Source of the DNA: Aplysia californica
Taxonomy: Eukaryota; Mollusca; Gastropoda; Aplysiida; Aplysiidae
Assembly (NCBI RefSeq): GCF_000002075.1
Contig: NW_004797323.1
Span: 690,452-754,451, forward strand
DNA length: 64,000 nucleotides
Direction of reading: 5' to 3'
Of this stretch, positions 12,816-24,454 are shown one piece after another (position 1 is the first letter of the stretch; every line of letters begins with the position of its first letter). The notes below the pieces were generated by a model, which saw only the letters and a list, made by a program, of their open reading frames with translations, did not search any database and was not told the DNA's origin. The translations under genes and the position numbers were made by a program.

Positions 12816-13389
12816 CATATAAAATAGATGTATAATGTGCAGCCACTTCTTCTAAATGCACACTTCAATCAATGAAACACCGCAACATGTATATTTTTGG
12901 AAGACAAATACTCCAGAATATTACATACAGTAGTATAACTATAACACGGATAGGTCAAACATAGAAGACTTGAAATCAAGCATCCGTCAAACTGGGCCTG
13001 CAGTACCGGTTTTTAAAAAAAATCTTTGTAAGATATCTCTGGAATTACGGATCCCCCCAACTACCTAAGCCAGTCACGACGAATTCGAGCTATCCTTGTT
13101 ATACTGTAGTAGCTGATGGCATCCAGTAAAGACAATAGATGCCACACATTAGTATTAGTAGCAGCAACTCATGAACAAATCAGAAGAAATTTTCTCCTGC
13201 AAAATCAGTAGGCCTACATTCATTATTTTATCTATTCAGGTGAAGAACTCTTTACATGTAGAAGAAACATTCAACAATTCTATGAAACCAAAAAAACCCC
13301 CAAAAACCCCAGAAAGGTCGGCAAAACATTCGTCTCATGAGAAGGAAGTTAAGAGTTAAAGTGAGGTGAAGGTGTATAGTGTATGTAAG

Positions 13390-13540
13390 TTTTAGTTTTA
13401 GTAAGGTCATATAAGTGCCGAAGATTAGAGGCATTACAAGAAAGTAACAAACACAAAAAAGAAGGAGGGGAGATAGAGAATATAGACTTTTTATAGGAAA
13501 GAAGGAGCAAACCACACCAGAGCACCCGCCAACCACCCAC
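13390..13540 (-). mobile_element. family S short SINE, S5, stem arm deleted
   Basis: Minus strand. The right stem arm is deleted; GTATGTAA flanks both sides. Confidence 0.8.
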
Positions 13541-14253
13541 AGAGTATGTAAAATGGCCACAATTTTCTCTGAAAAGCGAGAAGGGTTGTTTTGGTGGACC
13601 CAATACAATCACATCAGTAAGTACATCACAGCTTGTAGTTGGGGTTAAAGACGTGGTAATCTCAAGCTGATGTAGTTCTTCTAGCACTTTTCAGGAAAAT
13701 AAGTAAAAATGGATGCGTTGATAAGCGGATTATCCTGTATAGGCTACCGTACCATGACCAAAGCAAAATGTACACCTAACTATATATGCCCAAACACACA
13801 AATAAGCCTAAGAAGTTCTAATTTATACTGTATTAGTTCATAATTTGTTCACTCACTAACAGCCTCAAAGGTTAGGTTTCCAATGTAACATTCACACAGC
13901 ACACAAGAGAGTACATATTATATATAATTATAATGTACATTTTCTACAGTGAGATCAGCACTACCTACATCATGTATGGGGCAGGCCTACATATTCTTTC
14001 TTAGAATACTAAGAAGGCTTAGGGTAGGGCCAAAATATGTTTTTAATGTTTTGACAAAGGAAAAAGTACAGCAGTATGACCAAAAAACAAAAACAAAAGA
14101 AACTGAAGAAGTTTTATACCCCATCAACACTATTCAGATCATATAGGAGACAGGCTACAAAGGTATTTCAATCCTACCAGTCAGTACTGTGTCAGAAACA
14201 ACAACCTGGGCTTGAGGAATAAAACATTTCAGAAAAAAGATGGAGATACTTGA

Positions 14254-14506
14254 TTAACCCTATCCGTACGCCCTGGTGTCATTTTGTACCCCCGGGGTTG
14301 TATTCTGCACATTTTAGAATACTTTTTTTTGTACGAAGATCTCTTTGAAACTTTCAGTATTTCTCAAAAAATCATTTTGACAGACTGCTATGAAGAGAGT
14401 ATGGATTGGATTAACGAGTAAATTTCCTCTTTGGAAGGTGGTGGCAGAGAGTTCCCCATGTTGTATGGATACAATGGTAAAACACGACATACGGATAGGG
14501 TTTTAA
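14254..14506. mobile_element. TTAA MITE family P (piggyBac-type), copy 1
   Basis: TTAA, then CCCTATCCGTACG; the right end is ATACGGATAGGG before TTAA. TTAA target sites and a CCC start are piggyBac traits. About 250 bp, noncoding. Confidence 0.8.
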
Positions 14507-14924
14507 TTCTCCTCTCACTGAAATCGAACTCACATCTTCTGTGTGTGCCACTAAGAGCCTGTTACACAATAGAAGATCAGATGATGGTGAGTATGGGATG
14601 TACAAAAATAAAAAACAAATATTGGACAAGAAACAGCTCAACTTTCCTCTGTGGAACTGATACAGAAATGAAAACATTTCCAAGAACTTGAAGAATGGAT
14701 GTCAGAAGAAGTAAAAATACAAAAAAAGGATCTGTAAATTATAAAACATAAATGAGGACTCACATGAAAGAATGAACTTGCTCATATGTTCTCAAGCTGG
14801 AGAAAACCCAAAAAGGACTTCAAATTTTCAATTAAAAAACTTAAACACATTTTTTACTTTAAAATAAATTAAAAGGACATCTTTTCCTTATCAGTTAACC
14901 TATGATGACTTTGCAACACAAGCA

Positions 14925-15110
14925 AAAGGCCAGAGTTTGATCCCTGGGAGGAAAAACTTTTATCAAGTACATATATCTCAGTCTTTCTGCTGGGAAGTCG
15001 TATCCCTCTCGGCCTTTTCAACTTTCAGGCAGGGTCCAAGGCACACTTCCTAAATAATCTTGGGTTGATGTGGGCATAAAACTTCATGTACATTAAAAAA
15101 AAACAAATTC
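14925..15110 (+). mobile_element. tRNA-like SINE
   Basis: B-box-like AGAGTTTGATCCCTGGG, then CTCAGTCTTTCTGCTGGG and an A-rich end. Confidence 0.5.
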
Positions 15111-16084
15111 CAACCGTCTAGATTCAATATAATAGAACAAACAGCTTTGACAGTGTAATCGCCAGTTTTTCTGTAAGCTGCTCCTATCGTGTAGTAACAC
15201 TGAGTAACAGTAGGTTATAAATGTTGAGGTGGTTCGTTGCAACTTTTGACTTTCAAACTTTCAATCATACCCTACCGTACTCTTTATCACTGCTCAACAA
15301 ACCCACTTCAGATAACATGAGGAGAAAGGAAGACATTTATTTTTGATATTCAATCTCCACAAATTATGCACTTTCACATTGCCCCCATGGTATGTACAGG
15401 CGCTTAAACCATCGTATAAAAGTAGTTAAGAGCCGCATTCCCACCACTACTCGGTCGCTCATCGACATCCAGTTTGCAAGTGAACATCTAGTTCATCTAG
15501 CAAGAGATATGGAAATCCTGACCCATTTTCTTGGCTCATTTTATCCCCTCTGAGTGCATACAGCAAACATTTTCAAATTTGAGGAATACATCAAGCAAAA
15601 AGCTGACCGATAGACTTACTCACTCAGAATAGATGGTAAAACACGTGAAATCATGACTTTCCACAAAATTTGAACCCTATCCAGCACAGTGGTAGGCTGC
15701 CTAAGATAGATCCTCTATAACATGACTATACAAATAGGGAAAAATCTGAAAATTAAATTCTGATACCCATAGTATAATATAATAAGAGGGTCTATTTATA
15801 CCCATAGCTGATAACAAACTATGCAATGATACTGATAAAGTGGGCAAGGGCAAAGAGCAGCATCCTCTTGAAGTTAATGGCTACCAGCTTGAGTTTTCCC
15901 AGAATAAGCTTTCCTGATATCAGTTTTTTTGGCTCGTCTTTTCCAGTAAGCTGCCATTGTTAAGTCTTCAAATTGTTCATGAAGATGTATCCCTCTCTAC
16001 TAATAAAATAATACTAATATCATTGCTAAAAAAACATAGTAACACTGAAAACTAGTAAGGTTGATCTCTGTGGTTTTGCTTTGA

Positions 16085-18999
16085 TCAAGAAATTCTCATG
16101 ATATTGAGACAGAAGTCCATGAGGAACTCGTCAGGGCTCAGCCTCTTTGACCACCAGGCCCGGAACCTGGGAGGCGACTCCATGGACAGATGAGGGCAGA
16201 TGCTCGTTGTGCTGATCTTGTACGGCGACAGATCGTCTAGAACTCTGGGGGTCACAGTGGACGGCAAAAAGACGTAGATCTGGCACTTGGTCTTGGAGCG
16301 GACACACTCAGACTTGGTGCTCTTGACCAGGCTAACCATTGAGTCGATGGGTGCTCCAGCCAGGTCATGGATTTTGATATTCATGTTCTGAGGCTTGACC
16401 AGCAGAAGATGGCGTGGGGGTGGGTACGTCTTGTAGAATATGGCATGATGTTGACTCGTGGTTACAGGAGAGGAAGACAGCTTCTGCTGGTAAATAGAAA
16501 GTGCTGGAACAAGTGCAGCTTGGTGAATGTAGCCGTAAACCAAAACTAGAAAAATATTGAAAAACGCCCACAAGGCAAAGAAAGAAAGTTTGGCGGGAGC
16601 CATCGCCGAGACAGTTTTCGCCCCTAACACAACTAAAACTGGCAACAAGGGGATGAGAAATCTGGGTTCCTGGTGGGGAAACACAGACAGTGCAAGAACA
16701 GGAAGCATCATCATGGAAGTAAGCCACAGGCTATCATAGAATCCATTATTCTTGTCACTTTGCCTGGTAAGACATCGCAGAATGGACAGCACTGACGTTA
16801 TCACTATTGGCACGTACAAAGGCCCGGTCAAAAGAGGAAGGTTTCCAACAATATGGGTGTAACGAGGGTGAAGACCGTGCTGTGCCAGATTCTCTGTCCT
16901 CAGGTTATACTGGATAAAGTTCCAAGGGGTGACAATCATGGCAGAAGTCATGTCCTTCACACTAGATGACATGGCGGTAAAAGATATGCTGCCGTCAAAG
17001 AGCCCGTGGAGAGAGTGGGAAACGATGTTCACAGAGTCGGGGTTGAAATACAAGGTATCTGCAACAACAAAACCACAGAACACCACAAGTGCCCCGACAC
17101 TCATAAAGAAACACGGACCTAACAAACGGAAAATACTTCTCTCCCTGAAGGAGTTAGCTTTCAAACTGTAGAGCCACAGCAAAACAGGTACAGCTACAAA
17201 TACAGGAAATGTGGGTCTGTTGAAGAAGCCTGCCGTTATAAATGCTCCTAAAAGGTAGGCTCTCAGCTTTGAGGCCCCAGCAGAACATCTCTTGGCGTCT
17301 GAAGAACGACCAGACTGAGGTAATAACTTCGCTTGCCTTTCATTCTCTCTTTCTTTTCGTTTCTTCTCTTTTCCATCTTTTTTAACATCTTTTCTACTGT
17401 CAGCACTTTTCTCATCCTGGTCTGTCTTGGGACTTTCTCCTTTACCGCTATCGTCTTTAGCAGGTTGTGGCTCTGTATTTACAGGCAGAGGGAGGGAACT
17501 CTTCACAGCTGGAGAAGACAAAACAAGCAGTAGCACAACGGCCAGAAGGACGGCCTCCACTGTGTTGGAGAAGGTTCTGGTGAAGTACGCCCACGTCACA
17601 TAAGAGCTACACCACAGCACCGTGCTCAAATACTCCTCAGCCCCAAAAACCAGAGCCAAACGGCTTGTGGCCAGATATCCAAACACGCTGAGAAAAGCAA
17701 GAGGCAGCCTTGTTGCCATGACTACCTTTACAGCTGAGATTTGAAGGCCGTGAATGCCCGTTGAGTTCATCCACCTGAGCAGTGATATGGATGGCCCTGC
17801 CACCAGGTATGGGAAAACAATACTGCGCACAGGTGTAGACGGCTCAAACTCCCAAGCACGGAAGTGCTCAACTCCTAGCATGTCCCCTAAAAAAAAAGAA
17901 GAAAGAATTAAAAATATTATGTACAATATTCAAACAAACAATAATTTGGGGGACAAATCAAAAAGCTACAATCCAGCACCTCCCACCCATCTTATTCCCT
18001 GCCTCCCAAATTCTTCGAGTCTCTAGAATTAAAAATCAACATGATGTTTTTGCTTGATTCTACTTTGATAATGCATTCTATTTTTGTAAAAATTAATGGT
18101 GTGCTGCATACCAGGCTTTTTTCTCTCGCATACTCTCTTCTTTTGCATATTTTGCCCATTTCTTTTTCACAAATTTTTTGAAGTCGTGATTTGAGTCACC
18201 CAGGGTAACGTATGTTGTCTGAATGATAGTTCTGTCTAAATTCTTGTGAAAGTGAAGAATACTCTAGTAGTGTTTGACAATACCATAGACAGTTTTACTT
18301 CATATTGAATTTTTTTTTTTAATTTAAAAAACTGTACACAGCATTTCTGGTACGAGTAAATTCCAACTCTCCATTTCCAAAAATAATTTAAAACATTGGT
18401 ACATAACGTTATGGCAACTCACTTGCCCCACAGAGAGCAGAGACCCTGTATGACATGTGCATATCACATCAAGTCAGTTCTAAGCAGAGAGGGCTAAAGT
18501 TTACTTTCAATACTTTCTTGAGCCATTAGCAAAACATCAGAGCAACACAAAAAACAGCTTAAATAATGACAAACTCAAACCACATGATGCCATCACCACA
18601 GTAAGTTCACATTATTCATTATTTATACATCATGATGTCTGACAGTCCACAATAATTGATACCTGAAGTCAGTGAAAACACTACAGACAGCACAAAAAAG
18701 ACTGTTCCAGCGCACAGGGCAGACAAATAAAAACAAACCTGGTTGTAGCATTTATAATTTATATATTATATCTCAACAGAATTCACATGAATACCATTAC
18801 CAATGCCTGTAGATAAAGAGTGAGAGAGACTACACAGAAAAGAGTGCAATTATTTCTGCTTAATTAAGTTTTTAAATCATTACTTGCCTGCTACAATCTC
18901 GGAGGACTGGAAAAACTCATCTGGATGGATGTAACCCGGCTGAGGGAACAGTACTGTAATGAAGTTGACACACAGCAAAATGGTCGCCAACTTGTTCAT
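16085..18999 (-). CDS. PIGZ: GPI mannosyltransferase 4 (PIG-Z/SMP3, GT22 family)
   Basis: Coding exon 1 is 18999-18888 and exon 2 is 17886-16085 (minus strand), 637 residues in all against 579 in human. It should add the fourth, side-branch mannose to the GPI core from dolichol-phosphate mannose in the ER. Seen: an N-terminal hydrophobic segment followed by GYIHPDEFFQS (residues 22-32), whose HPDE is the GT22 acidic motif; then DMLGVEHFRAWEFEP across the junction, FYTRTFSNT-like YFTRTFSNTVE, AGFFNRPTFP, and FPHQEPRFLIPLLPVL, the family's luminal HQE.RF block; several membrane helices. A lysine- and glutamate-rich loop of about 65 residues (roughly 178-245) separates two hydrophobic segments and is not in human PIGZ. 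The junction needs a GC donor. MNKLATILL is taken as start because the upstream in-frame codons lie partly beyond a 3' splice site at 19053. Confidence 0.95.
17887..18887 (-). other. PIGZ intron with GC-AG termini
   Basis: On the minus strand the exon ends GTAGCAG and the intron opens GCAAGTAATG; it closes with a long T run and TTTAG before GGGACATG. Only the GC donor keeps the reading frame and joins IVAG to DMLGV as in other PIGZ proteins; the nearby GTAATG would break the frame. GC donors typically need this strong AG|GCAAGT context. Coordinates are given in transcript order. Confidence 0.8.
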
Positions 19000-19052
19000 T
19001 TTGACTCCAAGAAATTCGACAGCAAAAGCAGAATTTGATACAAGTGAGTAAT
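19000..19052 (-). other. PIGZ 5' UTR segment and upstream 3' splice site
   Basis: Reading the minus strand, TTTTTCCGCAG ends at 19053 and is followed by ATTACTCACTTG and then the start codon at 18999. A noncoding first exon therefore probably lies further right in the 19-28 kb gap. Confidence 0.5.
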
Positions 19053-19363
19053 CTGCGGAAAAATATAACCACATTTATTTAAAATTATTGAAGAAAACAG
19101 GGAAGTAAAATAAAAGCAAAATAGGGAGACAACTGATTCCCTCTTAAACAAACCCTTCTGCTCCTAAAAAACAACAACAAGAACACTATTTTGTGAAGTT
19201 AAAGCAGTCAAAGTCAAAGTCAATCATTGCCAATTTCAGACGGAAACCTACAAGCTGACCAGTGTGACTTCCTAACCCAATTAAGTGCACACGCGAGCAT
19301 ACAACATCCCATTCTAGGAACGAAGTTGTCTCACAGACATTACCAATATATGATGTGCATTAA

Positions 19364-19790
19364 CTCTTTAAACCCCATCGGATGCTGGGAGCGTCGGCGG
19401 TAATAACCCTGTTCTCCATCAGACGCTGGGAGCGTCAGCGGTAATAACCCTGTTCCCCATCAGACGCTGGGAGCGTCGGCGGTAATAACCCTGTTCCCCA
19501 TCAGACGCTGGGAGCGTCGGCGGTAATAACCCTGTTCTCCATCAGACGCTCCCAGCGTCCAATACCAGGGACAACTATTTCGTTTCATTTAGTGCTAGTT
19601 CTTGCTTGTTTTTGGAACTATTCCCGAACCAAGTTTATTTGTAACGATCAAGCCTTTGTTTCTGCCATTTAGAACTTATCTTAGAGGCAAGTTTTTGGGG
19701 TTATAATGAGACATAGTGGACCAGGTTTAGGTGACAGTAGTAAAAAAACTCTGGGAAACGGTGGAAATAACTCAGGGTCTAAAGAATTAC
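19364..19790 (+). mobile_element. TTAA-type element with internal 41-bp array, left copy
   Basis: Starts TTAACTCTTTAAACCCCATC and ends GGGTCTAAAGAATTA. An array of about four 41-bp units fills 19375-19545. The same element, without the array expansion, lies inverted at 20609-20930. Confidence 0.65.
19375..19560. repeat. 41-bp tandem repeat with a hairpin in each unit
   Basis: About four units of CATCAGACGCTGGGAGCGTC + GGCGGTAATAACCCTGTTCCC. Each holds GACGCT-GGG-AGCGTC, a six-base stem; the array ends in an inverted half unit (GACGCTCCCAGCGTC). Confidence 0.85.
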
Positions 19791-20608
19791 AGTGGAATCC
19801 ACTTGTAACGAGTCATGAAATAACGAAAAGTCTGTTAAATTGTAAATAAAATACTGCTATAGTGCAATCAGAAAAACATGCCAGTCGGTTATAGCAGACT
19901 ATTGCTGCTGCTGCGCACAGCGCATAAGGCCATTTATTCATGCAAAACCTCGCCAGTTGTTGGTGATCTTGCAAAACAAAGAATGGGAGAGCCCATGTGT
20001 GCCAACAATGAAGGCGGAGCCAATGAGTGGGGAGGATGTGGTATGCACAGACAAGCAGAACGCATCGCGTGATAGGCCAGCCTAGTCTAGATTATCTAGG
20101 CCTAGCATGCCTCTCACGTCTCCAATGCGGGGATGGAGAGGCCATAGTGCTGTGATGTATGGAGCCAATGTATGATGTGTGCAAGCAGATGGAATAATGC
20201 ATAACAGGGTGCGGTGGGGTGGGGGACAACACAGTGGGCGAGTTAGCCTAAAGAACTTTATTTTTGATTGCTAACGCCGAGCTGTCAACATCGCTAGCGC
20301 TAGAGAAAGAAACCTTTCGATTTTTGATCGAGTGACCTAGAGATCATGTTGCACCAAATCATCATCAGGGGAGATAACAAAAAAGAAACAAACAGAAAAC
20401 CAGACTCATAGATTCGGCCTACTGTCCCTTGAATTTATTACCGGATCCCTTTTACGAGAATCCAGCTATAACGGATGTTTTGCACACTTTCTTTTCCCTA
20501 ACAGTTGCAGTGGAGAAAACAATCTCTGCCAAACAATATGATGCGCAATACGATATAATATATATATGACAAACAAGATGTTTTGTTAGAAATTACGGAC
20601 TTAGAGTT

Positions 20609-20930
20609 AACTCTTTAAAAGCCCTGACCTTTTTCTACCGTTTCTCAGAGTCTTTTCTATAGCCACCTAAACCTAGTGCACTAGCCTATGTCTCATTATC
20701 CAAAAGCTTGCCTCCAAGTTCTAAATGGCGGGAACAAAGGCTTCTAGTCAAATACTAAAAACTTGGTTTGGGAATAGTTTTTGAAAAACAAGCTAAAACT
20801 AGCTAAATAAAATGAAACAGTTGTCACTAGATCTAGATCTAGTACTGGACGCCCCCAGTGTTCAATGGGGAACACGGTTATTACCGCCGGACGCTATTAG
20901 CGTCTGATGGGGTTCAAAGAGTAGTCAGTA
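20609..20930 (-). mobile_element. inverted copy of the 19364-19790 element
   Basis: Opens TTAACTCTTTAAAAGCC and closes CTGATGGGGTTCAAAGAG. The interior matches the reverse complement of 19560-19760 (AGTTTTTGAAAAACAAGC, TCTCAGAGTC). Confidence 0.65.
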
Positions 20931-20974
20931 TCGATATCCATACTCTTGGGGCAAAAAACGGAGAACGCCAGCTC

Positions 20975-21120
20975 GGAAGGACTTCCGTAACGAGCGACCC
21001 CCCCATCAAACACAATAAAGAAGAGGCCTAGACCTAACCCTACCCCTAACCCTACCGCCCCTACCCCAAGCCCTCAATTCTGCTCTGTCTCATAGTGGTC
21101 GCTCGTTATGGAAGTCCTCC
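20975..21120. mobile_element. 146-bp MITE with 9-bp target duplication
   Basis: Inverted ends GGAAGGACTTCCGTAACG and the reverse of GGAGGACTTCCATAACG; CGCCAGCTC flanks both sides (20966-20974, 21121-21129). Nine-base duplication fits Mutator-like elements. The interior has a short CCCTAA-like run. Confidence 0.75.
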
Positions 21121-21246
21121 CGCCAGCTCATTCTTATAAAACAAAAATAGAATTAAAAGTCAAGTTCAAGTGTGTCTGGGCCTGGGCGTGAGTAGGCTAG
21201 GCCCTTACATCCAGGCTAGTCAGTTCAGTGTAGTCTAAATCAGAAG

Positions 21247-21439
21247 GGCGATTTTGTAGTTTCGTTCGTTAAAGTTTAAACCCCTGAATTTTATCCTAAT
21301 TTGATGTTTTGCAGGGGATGCATCCCTGCCCTTTGTGTAGCCAATTTCAAATAATATTGGTCATCAAGACTTCTGGATTTCTTCTTTGGATGTAAACAAA
21401 TGGATCATGGACTTTAACGAACGGAACTACAAGATCACC
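21247..21439. mobile_element. inverted-repeat element, about 190 bp
   Basis: Arms GATTTTGTAGTTTCGTTCG at the left and CGAACGGAACTACAAGATC at the right, about 25 bp each. No clear target duplication. Confidence 0.6.
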
Positions 21440-22516
21440 GTCAGCAGTAGTAGTAAGTAGTAGATGGTGCAGACTGCATAAAATTGGCATGGTGTTGTAA
21501 GCCTAGTGAGTGTAGTAAGCTGCATGTTTACATTTTTACCTCTATAGTCTATACTGGACTATACTTGACTTAATAAGAAACTGCGCTTTTAGTCAGGATC
21601 CATTCACTTTGCTAGACTTTCCTTCCTGTCTTCACACAACGGCTCAAAATCACAGTTCAGACAGCAAAGTCTGTGACCAAGGCCAGGAGTAGGCTACTGC
21701 TAGATTAGATCTGCTGAAGTGTGCAAGTGAGTAGAGCGGAGAGCGAGGAAAAATAAAATGAGAGTGAGTAGGCAAGGCCAAGTAAGAGACTGCTCAGACT
21801 GGCCTGAACCAAACCTCTTTGGCCTGAATGAAAAAAAAGGACTTTTCCCCAAACTGGTAAAACTGCATTATAGATCTAAAGACTAGATCTAGCCAAACGT
21901 TCGTGGTTTCTTTCGGATCTTCATGAACCTGACTTTTTAGTTTTTAATTTGCTCTCCTCAAATTGAGTGCGAGATGTGTGACAAGAAAACGAAAACAATT
22001 GAAAACATGGCTTGGCGGGTTTTGTGATTGTCGTTTCTATGCAAAGTAAGTTTATATTTTCTCGAGCAGAGACAGAATGCCTTCAGTTTTCGTTTCATGA
22101 TGTATGAAGAAGTTTACACATGCAATATTCTCCTCATTTAAATTTTAAACTTTGACTCTGGGTCGATTAAAAGCTTGTCAAAACACTTTCAAAAGTTCAC
22201 TTTTTTGTGATATGGGTGTGTGAGAACCGAACTCAAAATAACAAACATATGATCATACGTGAAAAAATATCGACTGCTGTACTGTTGACGTTTTACATTT
22301 AATTTGGTAAGCTATTAGCCTAAATCTAGCTGTGATTGGTGATCTGTTCTTAAACTTAAACTGTCCTTCTTTATTACAAAATAATGCATTCAAACCAAAA
22401 TGAAGCTACAGCACATCTCTGTGATTGGCCCAAAATAGATGACATTGGCCTCCTATATCCGCCATCTCTTTTTGTCGTCTTCTGGGGCTTCCCTCGCCAG
22501 TTGACAAGATCTCACT

Positions 22517-22548
22517 AGAGACAATGTACGTTAACATACATTGTCTCT
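22517..22548. repeat. near-perfect palindrome
   Basis: Arms AGAGACAATGTA and TACATTGTCTCT around CGTTAACA. GATCTCA lies close outside on both sides, so it may be the remnant of a small element. Confidence 0.75.
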
Positions 22549-22822
22549 GATCTCATGTGGCAGGCCCACTTTGTGTGTGTGGGTGTGCGTGCACACGCTT
22601 CACAATCACGGTGGAAAGTGGCTATTCTCACCCGCCCGGAAGTTCTCGCAAAATCAACTCCTCCCCTCTTCTCTCTCTCTCTCTCTGTCTCTTTCTGAAT
22701 ACTGTCTATCGGTGTGGACGATCAAATTGACCAAAACAAAGTTTAAAAATGATGTTAAAACACAAAAGTAAATAAATTTGGTTGTCTACAAAGATGCTAC
22801 GGCTATTTAACTAACGAAGTGG

Positions 22823-23414
22823 CTAGCCGTACTTAAGTACGGCTAGACTGCCAGTCTAGCCGTACTTAGATCTAGGTTTGGCCCAATCGACTCAATCCTG
22901 TTAAGTACACAGGTCTCATGAGATCTAGATCTAGAGTTATTATATTCAGGTTCAAATACATGCAAGTCAGTAAGGCACCTTTTGGTTTTGTCTGAAATAC
23001 AAATACTTTAGGCATTGCAAACTAAAATTTTCATTTACAATTCAGCCATCATTCAATATTAAGTACGGCTAGACTGACAGTCTAGCCGTCCTTAAGTACG
23101 GCTAGCCTGGCTGTCTACCCGTACTTAAGTACGGCTAGACAAGAAGTCTAGCCGTACTTAAGTACGGCTAGACTGCCAGTCTAGCCGTACTTATCTTAGG
23201 CCCTATTTACATTAGAAAACAGGAGGTTTAAAATACATGCACTGTCATTAAGGAACCTGGTTTTGTCTCAAATACAAATACTTTAGGTACTGCACACTAA
23301 AAATGTATATTTACAATTCAGTAGGCCTATTTTTTGTAAATGGTCAGTCTAGCCATCATATTAAGAATAAGTACGGCTAGACTGGCAGTCTAGCCGTCAT
23401 TAAGTACGGCTAGC
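22823..23414. repeat. cluster of about seven 33-bp palindromes with duplicated spacer
   Basis: Palindromes of the form AAGTACGGCTAGACTG-n-(reverse) occur at 22823-22867, four or so in tandem at 23061-23192, and at 23369-23413. Spacers 22950-23060 and 23222-23368 are diverged copies of each other. Confidence 0.8.
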
Positions 23415-23419
23415 CTCTT

Positions 23420-24290
23420 CCTTTAACTAACTTTTCGATTCGAGCCGAACTACGCGGGTCGCCATTTTGTTTTGCCCGGAAATTCTCGCGCTACTCCTCT
23501 CTCTCTTTCTCTCTCTCTCTCCACTGCCCACAGACAAAATTGTACGCTTTTAGTAGGCTACAGTTGTAATGGAACGTTTGTTCACGGCACAGAATTCTAC
23601 AATTTTTCTGTTTTCACAGTGTAGAATTCTGTGGTTTAGGGTGAACGCAAAATTTGGTGAACGCGCACCGGGTGAGAATAGCCACAAGACTCGCCTGCAC
23701 TATTCTCACTCCGGGTGAGAATAGAGGTGGCCATCACGGCGTCACTTTTCGAGTTTTCGCCCGATTCTGTTACCTTCAGTTAGCGTGACTCAGCAGCCCG
23801 CCGGAGCTCCTCGGCTCGGGGTCACGGAGTTAATGAGCCCTGAAGCGACTTTGCCGGTGTCGGTTAGGTAGTTTGCATTTTTGACTATAATTAAAACGAT
23901 ATTATATATTTAGGCTAACTTCTTCCCCATCCCACACACAGTACAGCAAACCTTGGCATTACGCGCGGATGTACTAAAAGCTCAATGATTTGAGATTTAT
24001 TCTGCATTAGAATGGTTAATTTCTGTGCCTTAGTTTTTGTTCTAGACAAGTGTTTGTAGAGTACCCAATTTGTAGGGCTGGATTCTGCTCGGTTAATGGA
24101 AGGCTTTTAACTTTTAAATCAGCGGACGTCTTGCGCTAGAGGCTTGCGAGCAGGCTTGTGGTTTGATTTGCCTCCCGCTTGCTACCGGAGGAAACTTCCG
24201 GTGAGTTGTGACTCGCGAACAGTCCTACTGTACTGTGTCGTGACGTCGCGAACTCTCGTGGCAGTGGGCTCAGTACATATTACAGAAGAT
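23420..24290. promoter_or_regulatory. CpG-rich segment, candidate promoter of the PIGZ/CEP192 pair
   Basis: CpG is visibly denser than in the flanks. Both genes need noncoding first exons in the 19-28 kb gap. A second CpG-rich patch with a CTGAC|GTAAGT donor lies at about 25490-25840. No core element is decisive. Confidence 0.25.
23588..23633. repeat. 14-bp perfect inverted repeat
   Basis: CACAGAATTCTACA and TGTAGAATTCTGTG separated by 18 bases; GTTCAC/GTGAAC pairs lie outside. Confidence 0.75.
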
Positions 24291-24454
24291 TCTCTGGTTA
24301 TTTGCGTTGAGAGACTTGCACCAAAAGTGCAAGATCGGTTGGGTTTTTTTTTCATAGTTCGGTTGTAAAAAACAAAAAGCTCTATTCAATGCACTTAAAA
24401 ATTAATATTGGATCGGCTATTCTTATGATGTTAAGGCCTGTTTATTTTTAATGT

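Larger units (their letters stand above)
4854..16084. other. intergenic, no gene recognised
   Basis: Open frames are short and unlike known proteins. Repeats explain part of it; about 15100-16084 is likely to hold the PIGZ 3' UTR (a minus-strand AATAAA is at 15341-15336). Confidence 0.55.

Noticed and set aside
21031-21075. Interstitial telomere repeat
   Set aside because: Only a few imperfect CCCTAA units, inside a MITE.
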